Positions 1 to 5,924 of a stretch of 63,580 bases of DNA are shown here, piece by piece. Positions within the stretch are counted from its first letter, which is position 1. Every line of letters starts with the position of its first letter. The notes under the pieces were generated by a model. That model did not search any database and was not told the origin of the DNA. It saw only the letters and a program-made list of their open reading frames with translations. The translations under genes and the position numbers were made by a program. Source of the stretch: Nitrososphaerota archaeon (GTDB lineage: Archaea > Thermoproteota > Nitrososphaeria > Nitrososphaerales > Nitrosopumilaceae); the NCBI GenBank assembly GCA_028867785.1, contig JAGWFS010000009.1:1-63580 (forward strand), given 5' to 3'.

Positions 1-77
1 CCGATGTCCTACATCAATGTGACGGCTCATATAGACCCAGACCTTCCTCTATGTTTCCTACCCATCCTACTTTCCCC
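1..77. repeat. Terminal 77-bp direct repeat, left copy
   Basis: Bases 1-77 are identical to 63504-63580. An exact, short end overlap is what a de Bruijn assembler leaves when a circular or terminally redundant molecule is closed, so the simplest reading is that the contig is circular. The overlap contains the leader and start of the gene at 63330-63533, and it contains no complete gene. A true short terminal repeat cannot be excluded without read data. Confidence 0.9.
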
Positions 78-333
78 GTCCAAATGCCTCAATCATGGCA
101 GTCTGTACGTAGAGTTCTTTAGCAGGAAAGGCTTGGGCATTGGCCCACTTCTTTGCGGTCCACTCTCCTGTCTCATACACAATTTCAGGGTCTGTGAGTT
201 GAACGCAGGTTTCATTGACGCCAGTCAATGTCCCTGCATAGAAGTAATTGTTGCAGAGGAGAATCACCTTTTCCCCAAGTAGGGATTGTAGACCCTCCCC
301 TTCAACCTCTGTGACTGTGACTAACTTTTTCAT
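67..333 (-). CDS. Small conserved phage protein, Sm-like fold possible
   Basis: This 88-aa protein is not identified with certainty. It has a beta-rich start (KVILLCNNYFYAGTL) followed by LTGVNETCVQL and ends in VQTAMIEAFG, a pattern I associate with small conserved phage proteins; an Sm/LSm-like barrel is a guess from the strand pattern. The ATG at 331-333 is preferred over an in-frame TTG one codon upstream because it sits in a TGATG junction with the stop of the gene at 333-692. It is in the leftward operon and is followed by the duplicated leader at the genome junction. Confidence 0.75.
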   Translation of the reverse strand: MKKLVTVTEVEGEGLQSLLGEKVILLCNNYFYAGTLTGVNETCVQLTDPEIVYETGEWTAKKWANAQAFPAKELYVQTAMIEAFGRGK

Positions 334-692
334 CAAGCACCTCCAAACGGAGCAAGCCCGGCCAGCTTGACTTTGGCCTTGAGGGGAAGCCGACCCTCAA
401 CCATGTAGGTCACGGCCCCAATCCCTTCAATCTCGACTGTAAATTCATCACTCACAACGAGATTACAGCCTTCAGTTTTGCCGGAATCACTTCTGCCGAT
501 CCCATTAACAAAGGCCAAGGGATCAAACAACAGGAACACTCCATCCCGTCCCTGTCCTAGGGATGCCGGAATTGTCCCATACCCTGACTGTCCTGCGGCA
601 GCCGCTTCTTGTTGCTTTTGGACCTTGAGTGCAAGGGCACTCAGGGGTTTGGCCTTAGTAGCCTGAGGCATCGGTGTGGCTGGTGTAGCCAT
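333..692 (-). CDS. Hypothetical phage protein, Pro/Ala-rich N-terminus
   Basis: This 119-aa protein is not recognised. Its first 40 residues are rich in Pro, Ala and Lys (MATPATPMPQATKAKP) and look disordered; the C-terminal half alternates charged and hydrophobic residues (FTVEIEGIGAVTYMVEGRLP), as a small beta domain would. The ATG at 690-692 is chosen over longer options because GGAGGG lies about ten bases upstream. It overlaps its downstream neighbour by one base (TGATG) and starts one base after the stop of the ORF at 694-1095, which suggests translational coupling. Confidence 0.65.
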   Translation of the reverse strand: MATPATPMPQATKAKPLSALALKVQKQQEAAAAGQSGYGTIPASLGQGRDGVFLLFDPLAFVNGIGRSDSGKTEGCNLVVSDEFTVEIEGIGAVTYMVEGRLPLKAKVKLAGLAPFGGA

Positions 693-693
693 A

Positions 694-1095
694 TCAAGTG
701 GTCCCTCCATAGGACCATTGGACGCTGTAGGGCATCCACGCAAGGTCAATACCACTCAGACGCAGTCCAAATTGAGTGGGGCAAGCTACGGGGCTGGTAC
801 TTGCTTCTATGATACGTTTGCATCCTAGCCCTATCCCACTAGAACGTACAACTTGTGGGCTAATTGTTAAACCCCTATGACGGACTTGGCCCTGATATTG
901 ACCTTGCGTGAGTGCCCTAGCCCCCTCCAAGCGGTTACGGTCTATATCCAGGAGTTTACCCAGGAGCGACTTTGGCGACTGGAGGGGAAAATTTTGCACG
1001 CCGCCTACCTTGCAGCCGGTTTGCCAAAATGCCAAGTCCTTCGTTTTCAACAATTGGCCCCAAAATTGCCCTAAAAATCGCGTAATTTTTGCCAT
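694..1095 (-). CDS. Unrecognised 133-aa ORF in the leftward operon
   Basis: No family is recognised. The ORF exactly fills the space between the stop at 1103 and the next start at 692, which is the main argument that it is real. It is basic and Gln/Leu-rich (GQFWGQLLKTKDLAFWQ). Its start lies in a short array of AAAAATTRC direct repeats (about 1080-1130) with no clear ribosome site, so the region could instead be a regulatory or replication element that happens to be open. Confidence 0.45.
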   Translation of the reverse strand: MAKITRFLGQFWGQLLKTKDLAFWQTGCKVGGVQNFPLQSPKSLLGKLLDIDRNRLEGARALTQGQYQGQVRHRGLTISPQVVRSSGIGLGCKRIIEASTSPVACPTQFGLRLSGIDLAWMPYSVQWSYGGTT

Positions 1096-1102
1096 GTAAT
1101 TT

Positions 1103-1267
1103 TTACCGGGCCGTGCAATTTTTACCTGCCACCCTGTGAATGTCTTGTGCCAGGCGGGGCTTGGACTTTGCCAGCCACAGAAATCTAGCGAAGTCCAAGG
1201 TATGGACCAGGATTCGGGCCTGATCTTTCAGGGGATGTTTTGGATTATCATGGGTCCAGATTCTCAT
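1103..1267 (-). CDS. Small hypothetical protein (54 aa)
   Basis: A 54-aa protein starting MRIWTHDNPKHPLKDQARI. A strong GGGAGGGG site lies directly upstream, inside the last codons of the gene at 1267-1455, and the junction is TGATG, so translation is probably coupled. The middle forms an amphipathic helix (LVHTLDFARFLWLAKSKPR). The function is unknown. Confidence 0.7.
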   Translation of the reverse strand: MRIWTHDNPKHPLKDQARILVHTLDFARFLWLAKSKPRLAQDIHRVAGKNCTAR

Positions 1268-1455
1268 CACTCCCCTCCCAGTAATGAAACCAACATCTCT
1301 GCAAACCGGCCATCAGGGTTTGACCTGATATAGATCTCAACCATTGCTAGGCAAGCTCCCTCCGATGGAGAGAGCCTACCCAACTTGATCTCATGATCGA
1401 TCTTATCCATGAGGTGCTGATTCATTGGGGCCTTCTTGTTGTGGGGCTGAGTCAC
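1267..1455 (-). CDS. Small hypothetical protein (62 aa)
   Basis: A 62-aa protein of unknown function with a helical core (LMDKIDHEIKLGRLSPSEG). The start is GTG at 1453-1455, overlapping the stop of the upstream gene as GTGA. It ends in GGAGGGGAGTGA, which also supplies the ribosome site for the next gene. Context is the packed micro-gene operon reading leftward. Confidence 0.75.
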   Translation of the reverse strand: MTQPHNKKAPMNQHLMDKIDHEIKLGRLSPSEGACLAMVEIYIRSNPDGRFAEMLVSLLGGE

Positions 1456-1616
1456 GCTTGGACCTCCACATCAGGATGCTCAGTCATGGTGTGAGTGAGA
1501 GCGGAGTCCAATACCCGCTGAGGATCTGGTCCATATGTGGACCATCCACAGTCACACTTTGCCTCAGTAGTCCCAGGACGGGAACTGAAGATTTCCATAA
1601 GGACTATGTCCTTCAT
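1452..1616 (-). CDS. Small Cys-containing protein, DUF1059-like in outline
   Basis: A 54-aa protein starting at the ATG at 1614-1616, behind a GGAGGAGGGG site. It contains CDCGWSTYGPDPQRVLDSAL and then HTMTEHPD. The arrangement Cys-x-Cys-Gly, helix, His near the end resembles DUF1059-type small proteins, but the match is by eye only. It overlaps its neighbours on both sides (ATGA and GTGA). Confidence 0.7.
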   Translation of the reverse strand: MKDIVLMEIFSSRPGTTEAKCDCGWSTYGPDPQRVLDSALTHTMTEHPDVEVQA

Positions 1617-1759
1617 AGCCCCTCCTCCACTGCGGCATTGGTCTCCCACATCCAGGGATGAAAAGTATTCTCCCTGAGATCCACCAGTGTTTCGTGCCAA
1701 AGGCCATCTGAGTCCTGCCAAGTGGCCTTGAATCCGTAGTTAGTGAGTTTGAGTGTCAT
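1613..1759 (-). CDS. Small hypothetical protein (48 aa)
   Basis: A 48-aa protein, MTLKLTNYGFKATWQDSDG followed by a Trp-rich acidic tail (WMWETNAAVEEGL). Support comes from the ATGA overlaps at both ends with the genes at 1756-1953 and 1452-1616, and from GGGAGGG three bases before the ATG. The Trp-rich beta pattern suggests a small folded domain. No family is recognised. Confidence 0.7.
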   Translation of the reverse strand: MTLKLTNYGFKATWQDSDGLWHETLVDLRENTFHPWMWETNAAVEEGL

Positions 1760-1953
1760 CTGCCCTCCCTGATGGGTCGGAGTTCAAGCCTGCTAGTGGT
1801 TCTGGTGTTGTCTCCATCAGCCCTGATCCAAGTCTGATAGATCAGGGCATTCTGAAAGACCCGTCTGGCCCTGTCCAGTGTGAAGCCCATCTCAGTAAGC
1901 CGGACCCAACGATTGCCCTGTTTCTCATGCAGTGTGTAGTACCGTTGACTCAT
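1756..1953 (-). CDS. Small hypothetical protein (65 aa)
   Basis: A 65-aa basic protein starting MSQRYYTLHEKQGNRWVRL, with a helix (TLDRARRVFQNALI) and a basic C-terminus. The ATG is preceded by GGGAGAACAGGGCA. It overlaps the next gene by ATGA. The pattern of strand, helix and strand is common in small phage accessory proteins. Its function is not recognised. Confidence 0.7.
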   Translation of the reverse strand: MSQRYYTLHEKQGNRWVRLTEMGFTLDRARRVFQNALIYQTWIRADGDNTRTTSRLELRPIREGR

Positions 1954-2022
1954 TGCCCTGTTCTCCCTGGGGTGGACTGTGGGGAGTGTGGTTGTCGCCA
2001 GCCGTACACTCCCCTTGCCCTG

Positions 2023-2208
2023 TTAGATCTTGTAGCAGTTCACTCCAAGCATAACCCGCTTGCCATCGGCCGTGGTGTGAACAAGCTGATTCCCTTGGGT
2101 GGACCCTACCACGGTGGACTTACCAGACTTGGACTGTCCCCCCTCTTTGGCCAGATCCAAAGTAACTGTCAAGATGCTGCCCTTCACGTTAAAAGCGATG
2201 TTCTGCAT
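2023..2208 (-). CDS. Small hypothetical protein (61 aa)
   Basis: A 61-aa protein with a clear AGGAG site seven bases before its ATG. The start ITVTLDLAKEG-like stretch (GSILTVTLDLAKEGGQSKSG) and the Ser/Gly/Lys-rich middle resemble small early phage proteins of unknown function. The stop is TAA at 2023-2025. Confidence 0.75.
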   Translation of the reverse strand: MQNIAFNVKGSILTVTLDLAKEGGQSKSGKSTVVGSTQGNQLVHTTADGKRVMLGVNCYKI

Positions 2209-2218
2209 TGTTGTTCTC

Positions 2219-2386
2219 CTAATCGAAGTCTACTACATACATCCAAACTCTGCTATACCCGTCCGCTGTCAGGTCACTGGCTACTACCTTGCCCGTGGTG
2301 GTTTGCTCAGCGGGTGAATCAGAGGCAAGCCCTACTCCCAGGTCGGATCTTAGTCCAGCCTGCCCGGTTTGGTTTGCTTGCCTCAT
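2219..2386 (-). CDS. Small hypothetical protein (55 aa)
   Basis: The frame is open from an ATG at 2384-2386 to a TAG at 2219-2221, ending ten bases before the next ATG and enclosing that gene's ribosome site region. The N-terminus is Gln/Gly-rich (MRQANQTGQAGLRSDLG) and the C-terminus is a strand-like GYSRVWMYVVDFD. The start has no strong ribosome site, so the exact N-terminus is uncertain. Function unknown. Confidence 0.55.
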   Translation of the reverse strand: MRQANQTGQAGLRSDLGVGLASDSPAEQTTTGKVVASDLTADGYSRVWMYVVDFD

Positions 2387-2432
2387 GTGCCGATTGTGCC
2401 CCAGTTAACTTTCGTTTTCCTATCAGGAATTT

Positions 2433-2453
2433 CCCCTAGCACGGTACTAGGGG
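2433..2453. other. Hairpin, 7-bp stem
   Basis: CCCCTAG (2433-2439) pairs with CTAGGGG (2447-2453) across a 7-base loop, between the genes at 2219 and 2472. The rightward strand is followed by ATTTT, which gives a weak terminator-like look. It partly overlaps a repeated word (TATCAGGAATTTCCC, 2421-2435). Role unknown: attenuator, operator or mRNA processing site. Confidence 0.5.
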
Positions 2454-2471
2454 ATTTTCCCGATGCGCCAC

Positions 2472-2666
2472 CTAACGTAAGATAATCTCACCCCTTTGCC
2501 ATTCCCCAACTAGGCTATATCCCACCCCACAGTTCATTGGGGCTGGATTCGGGGTTAGAGTGTAGGCTAGATAGTAGTTATGCTCTGCCAGTCTGACCAC
2601 TGATGCCTGACCATCTAGAGTCTTACCATAGTCTAGCATTTGGTTCCAACTAGTGAATACTCTCAT
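2472..2666 (-). CDS. First gene of the leftward operon (64 aa)
   Basis: A 64-aa protein starting MRVFTSWNQMLDYGKTLDG, preceded by an excellent AAAGGAGG site five bases before the ATG. As the first gene next to the divergent control region it is probably expressed earliest. The sequence has short alternating strands and helices and no recognised motif. It could be an early host-interacting protein, which is an inference from position only. Confidence 0.75.
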   Translation of the reverse strand: MRVFTSWNQMLDYGKTLDGQASVVRLAEHNYYLAYTLTPNPAPMNCGVGYSLVGEWQRGEIILR

Positions 2667-2949
2667 GGTTGCCTCCTTTCACCACCATGCTACCACTACT
2701 AACCATCGGCTATCAAGTACCAGAAGTACTGTTACGTTACTGTATCAGGGATTTCCCGGATGGTCCATAGAGTACTTTACATGATAAAGTCCTAGCACCT
2801 CAGCCCCGTAGTTAAGGACCCCAGCCTAGCCGGGGATAGGGTCAATCACTACAGGCCGGGCCGGTCTCAGAGTGGGGGCCTAGCTACCTCCATGAAAATA
2901 CACGACTTAGGACACCTCCAAATGAAAATAAAAATTAAAAAAATTCCAT

Positions 2950-2974
2950 AAAGTGATGCCAAAAGTATCACTTT
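2950..2974. other. Inverted repeat AAAGTGAT/ATCACTTT
   Basis: AAAGTGAT at 2950-2957 is the exact reverse complement of ATCACTTT at 2967-2974, with a 9-base spacer, inside the AT-rich part of the control region. The size and symmetry fit either an operator for a dimeric regulator or an RNA hairpin followed by TTTTAGG. Confidence 0.5.
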
Positions 2975-3075
2975 TAGGCCAAAAATAACCCCAAATAACC
3001 TCCCCACATGAAGGAATATTCATTAGGGAATTTTAATAAATCCTTTAGAATCAATAGATATAACTCCTTTCTTAT

Positions 3076-3104
3076 CAACAACATAGCCTAAGGCTATGTT
3101 GTTG
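3076..3104. other. Perfect 14-bp inverted repeat around one base
   Basis: CAACAACATAGCCT (3076-3089) is followed by a single A and then its exact reverse complement (3091-3104). As RNA it forms a long stem with a tiny loop; as DNA it is a strong operator-like palindrome. No U-tract follows on the plus strand. It lies about 80 bases upstream of the first rightward gene. Confidence 0.7.
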
Positions 3105-3145
3105 TATACTGGGGGAGGGTGTAGACTGGGTTTTTTAGAAATAAC

Positions 3146-3164
3146 CACCGCCCACAAGGCGGTG
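3146..3164 (+). other. GC hairpin in the 5' leader of the rightward operon
   Basis: CACCGCC (3146-3152) and GGCGGTG (3158-3164) form a 7-bp stem with loop CACAA, ending 17 bases before the ATG at 3182. The same stem recurs at 51101-51117 with a different loop. It may stabilise or regulate the leader. Confidence 0.55.
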
Positions 3165-3181
3165 TCCTAAGAGGGTAGGCA

Positions 3182-3739
3182 ATGGTAGAGGACCAAATTC
3201 AACCCATGGAACAGGAGCCGGGCCTTTTTGCTCCTGCCCCACAGCTCCAGCCCTGTAGTTGGCTAGTATGTACCAACGGTCACAAGTGGCCCCCGGCAAT
3301 CCTTGTGGCTAAGTGCCCTGGATGCCAAGGACCCTTCCTGGCCGTACAACAACAGAATTGCCCATTTTGCAATGAGCCAGTCCTCCAGATGTCCTTCCGG
3401 GTGGATGTGGTCCCAGCCGGTGCAGGTGGAGTTCCCCGCTGTAAAGGGGCCCGACCCTTTGGAGAGTCCATAGATGTAGTCCTGGATCGGCAAGGGCACC
3501 AAGAGGCAATATCCAATTTCAAGACATTCCTACAAAAAGAAGCTATGGAGAGGACAAAGGATGGCAAAGATCAAACTAGGATTCCCGGTGGAAGTGACTT
3601 GGGAGGATGCATTTCAGCACGGGGATTACGAAACACCCCAGGAGGCCTTGGAACATTCCAAAATGATCCTTCTCAGCTCTGGCTACCTTTTGAGACAGGA
3701 CAAGAAAGCGGTTTGCTTGGGGATGGACAAGTTGCCTGA
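3182..3739 (+). CDS. Zinc-ribbon protein at the head of the rightward operon
   Basis: A 185-aa ORF with GAGGG before its ATG. Residues about 24-70 carry a Cys at SWLVC, then CPGC and CPFC (KCPGCQGPF, NCPFCNEP), so a zinc-binding ribbon is likely. The part up to about residue 126 looks coding. Beyond 3561 it overlaps the well-supported gene at 3561-3806 in another frame for 179 bases, and the tail becomes Gly-rich and unstructured, so the natural stop may have been lost or a frameshift may be present near 3550. Function unknown; it is probably among the first rightward products. Confidence 0.65.
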   Translation: MVEDQIQPMEQEPGLFAPAPQLQPCSWLVCTNGHKWPPAILVAKCPGCQGPFLAVQQQNCPFCNEPVLQMSFRVDVVPAGAGGVPRCKGARPFGESIDVVLDRQGHQEAISNFKTFLQKEAMERTKDGKDQTRIPGGSDLGGCISARGLRNTPGGLGTFQNDPSQLWLPFETGQESGLLGDGQVA

Positions 3740-3806
3740 TGGGAGATTTAGAGATATCAAACACATTCCTAGGGGGATGGTAGTGAGGGTGAAAGGGTTA
3801 AAATAA
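3561..3806 (+). CDS. Small hypothetical protein (81 aa)
   Basis: An 81-aa protein starting MAKIKLGFPVEVTWEDAFQ behind GGAGAGG. It has a balanced composition and alternating strand and helix segments ending in RGMVVRVKGLK, typical of a real small globular protein. It lies in a different frame from the end of the gene at 3182 and abuts the next gene as TAATG. Function not recognised. Confidence 0.75.
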   Translation: MAKIKLGFPVEVTWEDAFQHGDYETPQEALEHSKMILLSSGYLLRQDKKAVCLGMDKLPDGRFRDIKHIPRGMVVRVKGLK

Positions 3807-3964
3807 TGAAGATCTATGAATTGAGAACTAAGGTAGGAAAGAAGGGTCTCAAAATGTCCAGTGGTGAGGTCCGCCATTTTTCTTCGGAGAAGAAAAGGGA
3901 CAACTTTGAGAAGGTAGCTGCGGCCTACTCCCATGGTTGGAAGGGACCGAAGAAGGGTAAATGA
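3806..3964 (+). CDS. Small basic protein (52 aa)
   Basis: A 52-aa protein, MKIYELRTKVGKKGLKMSSG through a Lys-rich C-terminus (WKGPKKGK). It begins at the TAATG junction with the gene at 3561 and ends in an ATGA overlap with the fn3 gene at 3961, which is strong positional evidence. The charge suggests nucleic-acid or membrane-surface contact, but this is speculation. Confidence 0.75.
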   Translation: MKIYELRTKVGKKGLKMSSGEVRHFSSEKKRDNFEKVAAAYSHGWKGPKKGK

Positions 3965-4317
3965 AGAAACTTCTCACACTGGCCCTACTCTTGATTGGAG
4001 TCCTTCATACCCAAACAGCTCATCAAGTGATTCTCACTTGGACTGACCCTAACAACCCCCAAGGGACTCAGTACAATGTCTATCGTCAAACATCTGCCTG
4101 TCCGGCCCAAGCTCCAACAACTACGGATGGGTTTACCAAGATCAACCTCACTCCAGTGTCGGGTCTAACCTATGTGGACACTCCAGTTCAAGTAGGAGTT
4201 GTCTATTGTTACCTTGTCACTGCTGCTAGTGGTACAGTAGAATCGGGTCCCTCACCGGATGCGGGGGCCACTCCGCTCCCTTTTTCACCTGTTACCTTAC
4301 AGATAACGGTAAAGTAG
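3961..4317 (+). CDS. Secreted fibronectin type III-like protein
   Basis: A 118-aa protein. Residues 1-20 form a signal peptide (MKKLLTLALLLIGVLHTQTA). The rest is one fn3 domain: VILTWTDPNNPQGTQYNVYR, then TYVDTPVQVGVVYCYLVTA and SGPSPDAG. Single-domain secreted fn3 proteins of this kind are familiar to me from Acidobacteriota and their phages. In a phage it could act at the host surface, for example in adhesion or in blocking superinfection. The gene overlaps the upstream 52-aa gene by ATGA. Confidence 0.75.
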   Translation: MKKLLTLALLLIGVLHTQTAHQVILTWTDPNNPQGTQYNVYRQTSACPAQAPTTTDGFTKINLTPVSGLTYVDTPVQVGVVYCYLVTAASGTVESGPSPDAGATPLPFSPVTLQITVK

Positions 4318-4350
4318 TGTCCCTACACTGTGAAGGGAGAATAAACTGAG

Positions 4351-4548
4351 ATGCCTAAGTTCCTAGAGAAGGATCTCAAAGCAGAAGCCGCCAAGAAGGG
4401 ATTCACTGGTAAGCGGGCAGATAAGTATGTATATGGGGCAATGAATAATATGGGGGCGATGCAAGGAAATAAAGAGACTCCCAAGGGCGAGGCCATGCAG
4501 GAGAAGCATGAGAGAGATGTCAAGCGGGGACGGGAGAGGTCTCACTAG
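4351..4548 (+). CDS. Conserved small basic phage protein (65 aa)
   Basis: A 65-aa Lys-rich helical protein starting MPKFLEKDLKAEAAKKGF and containing GKRADKYVYGAMNNMGAM and GNKETPKGEAM. I know this motif set from many small phage and prophage proteins of unknown function. AAGGGAGA lies upstream. It is followed at once by a GTG start. Confidence 0.8.
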   Translation: MPKFLEKDLKAEAAKKGFTGKRADKYVYGAMNNMGAMQGNKETPKGEAMQEKHERDVKRGRERSH

Positions 4549-4549
4549 T

Positions 4550-4915
4550 GTGGACAAACTTCCCAAATCCTCAGTCCTTTACCTCCACGCAAGTGGGGCC
4601 AGATATGACTGCCAGGACTGTGCAGGCTTCATCCCAGAGTCCCAAGCCTGTGCAATTGTCCAAGGAAAGATCCTCCCAGGGGACTCCTGTGGATACTTTA
4701 TGCCCGGGCCTCCATGTTCCCTCGGAGACCAATCCCTGGATGTCCTATCCAAATTGGAAGCAGGATATGCCTCAGCAGTCGAGGGAGCAAGTTGTAAGCG
4801 ATGTGAGTACTTTAGCCCCGAAGGGGATTGTCACCTAGTAGATAAGAACTCGGCTGGGGATGACCCTGATGAGATTTGTGGGGACGCATGTTGTGTCCTA
4901 TGGGAGGGGAAATAA
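4550..4915 (+). CDS. Cys-rich protein with two related modules
   Basis: A 121-aa protein; the GTG at 4550 is chosen because it follows GAGAGG and begins right after the upstream TAG. It carries two Cys modules: CQDCAGFIPESQACAIVQG ending at SCGYF (about residues 20-50), and CKRCEYFSPEGDC with later Cys residues (about 80-118). The spacing recalls high-potential iron-sulphur proteins or a metal-binding fold. I cannot decide between FeS and Zn. Function unknown. Confidence 0.7.
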   Translation: MDKLPKSSVLYLHASGARYDCQDCAGFIPESQACAIVQGKILPGDSCGYFMPGPPCSLGDQSLDVLSKLEAGYASAVEGASCKRCEYFSPEGDCHLVDKNSAGDDPDEICGDACCVLWEGK

Positions 4916-5016
4916 AGAAATATAAATGTAGGGTATGTGGGCACTAGTTCAATCCAGATATTTGGTTCAAAAACACCAACTATTGCAGTTACACTTGTGC
5001 ATTTAGGGATAGATAA
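4900..5016 (+). pseudogene. Zinc-finger micro-gene interrupted by an in-frame TAG
   Basis: From the ATG at 4900 (or an ATA at 4912 after GGGAGGGGAA) the frame reads KKYKCRVCGH, then TAG at 4945-4947, then FNPDIWFKNTNYCSYTCAF and a TAA at 5014-5016, two bases before the next gene. C-x2-C before and C-x3-C after the stop together make one plausible small zinc finger. Either a nonsense mutation (CAG to TAG is one change) killed the gene, or TAG is read through. TAG ends many other genes here, so wholesale recoding is unlikely. Confidence 0.5.
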
Positions 5017-5018
5017 CT

Positions 5019-5510
5019 ATGGCAAATAAAGCAACTCGGGCCTCTATTGGCCCCCGTCCTGGTCCTGCTCGGTCTGGCTCCAAACCCAAGGCTGGCCCCA
5101 CCAATGACACGACCTACAACCTGGAGAACATTGGGCCCACTGAGGCCGGGAGCCCAACCAACAACCCTCCCAACCGAAGTGACCAAATCTTCTATGGCCT
5201 TCCCCTACCGGTGATTGCCCCTCAAGACCAGGTCCAACGGAGGGATTTCACCATCCCCATTCGCCCTACCCTCCACTACCGGGATGGCCTGGATGGGGCT
5301 GCTGAGACTGTGACTGTGAAGGAAAGACGCTTCTTCAAGGACCCCAATGTTGGAGAGGGTGAGTCCAGTCAGTCCCACTACGTGAAGGGCACTGATGATA
5401 CGGATGACCATGGGGAGTTTGGGGCAGACCCAGGCCAAGACCCCAATAAGTATGCTGAGGACCCTAACACTGCTTACACTTTGAATGGCCAGTGGATCAG
5501 AGGGACCTAG
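5019..5510 (+). CDS. Pro/Gly-rich hypothetical protein (163 aa)
   Basis: A 163-aa protein with a disordered, Pro/Gly/Asn-rich first third (GPRPGPARSGSKPKAGPTND) and a strand-rich middle around residues 65-110 (DFTIPIRPTLHYRDGLDG). The tail is acidic. No family recognised. Position ahead of the packaging genes fits a virion-associated or assembly protein, but nothing in the sequence proves it. Confidence 0.65.
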   Translation: MANKATRASIGPRPGPARSGSKPKAGPTNDTTYNLENIGPTEAGSPTNNPPNRSDQIFYGLPLPVIAPQDQVQRRDFTIPIRPTLHYRDGLDGAAETVTVKERRFFKDPNVGEGESSQSHYVKGTDDTDDHGEFGADPGQDPNKYAEDPNTAYTLNGQWIRGT

Positions 5511-5513
5511 ACC

Positions 5514-5777
5514 ATGGCCGGTGAAATGAACAACATCCCCAGTGATTCCGCCACTCCTATGCGGAATCTCAACAAGGGAAATCGAAACCCCTTTGTTGAC
5601 CAGGCACTCCATAGCCCCAAGACCGAAACTAAGGTGGACCAATCCATGGGTGGGTCCTGGGTCCGGCCTAGGGAAGAGATGAGGAGAAAGTCTATGGATG
5701 GATTAAGGGGAGTGAGGGACAAGCTTGCCCCGCATTTGGACCTACCAAAGGATGTGGGTCAACGAGGGGCTCAGTGA
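5514..5777 (+). CDS. Small hypothetical protein (87 aa)
   Basis: An 87-aa polar protein starting MAGEMNNIPSDSATPMRN, with a basic helix near the C-terminus (RPREEMRRKSMDGLRGVRDK). It begins three bases after the preceding stop. It appears largely disordered and is not recognised. Confidence 0.6.
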   Translation: MAGEMNNIPSDSATPMRNLNKGNRNPFVDQALHSPKTETKVDQSMGGSWVRPREEMRRKSMDGLRGVRDKLAPHLDLPKDVGQRGAQ

Positions 5778-5816
5778 TTCTAAAGGACTTAGAGGAACAA
5801 TCCTAAAAGGATAATT

Positions 5817-5921
5817 TTGGCCCTTGAATTATATGCTGCCGCTTATGCTCTAGCATATAAGACGTATAAACTAGGCAAAAGGTTACACCTAAAGGGCAAT
5901 TTTAACATTATTTTTTCTTAA
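5817..5921 (+). CDS. Possible 34-aa helical micro-protein
   Basis: A TTG at 5817 after AAAAGG opens a 34-codon frame (ALELYAAAYALAYKTYKLGK and a short tail) ending three bases before the endonuclease gene. The same DNA contains a 9-bp inverted repeat TTATATGCT/AGCATATAA, so the open frame could instead be a structured leader. The peptide would be an amphipathic helix. Confidence 0.3.
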   Translation: MALELYAAAYALAYKTYKLGKRLHLKGNFNIIFS

Positions 5922-5924
5922 TCT

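Larger units (their letters stand above)
2667..3181. promoter_or_regulatory. Divergent AT-rich control region
   Basis: This is the largest gene-free stretch separating the leftward and rightward blocks, so promoters for both probably lie here. It is much more AT-rich than its surroundings, especially 2915-3075, and contains a hairpin at 2950-2974, a near-perfect palindrome at 3076-3104 and a GC hairpin at 3146-3164. I can find no convincing pair of -35 and -10 boxes by eye. A replication origin here is possible but not shown. Confidence 0.65.

Noticed and set aside
694-1095. Calling this ORF a confident gene
   Set aside because: The frame fits the operon spacing, but the start lies in a repeat array without a ribosome site and no family is recognised, so it is listed only at low confidence.
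1753-2439. A 228-codon plus-strand ORF opposite the leftward micro-genes
   Set aside because: It is antisense to four coupled minus-strand genes with good ribosome sites, and its composition is Cys/Pro-rich as shadow frames tend to be.
4945-4947. Genome-wide reassignment of TAG to glutamine
   Set aside because: Many well-supported genes end in TAG with the next start immediately after (for example 12003, 18173, 31426, 35670, 36866), so TAG is a normal stop here; only local read-through or mutation is considered.
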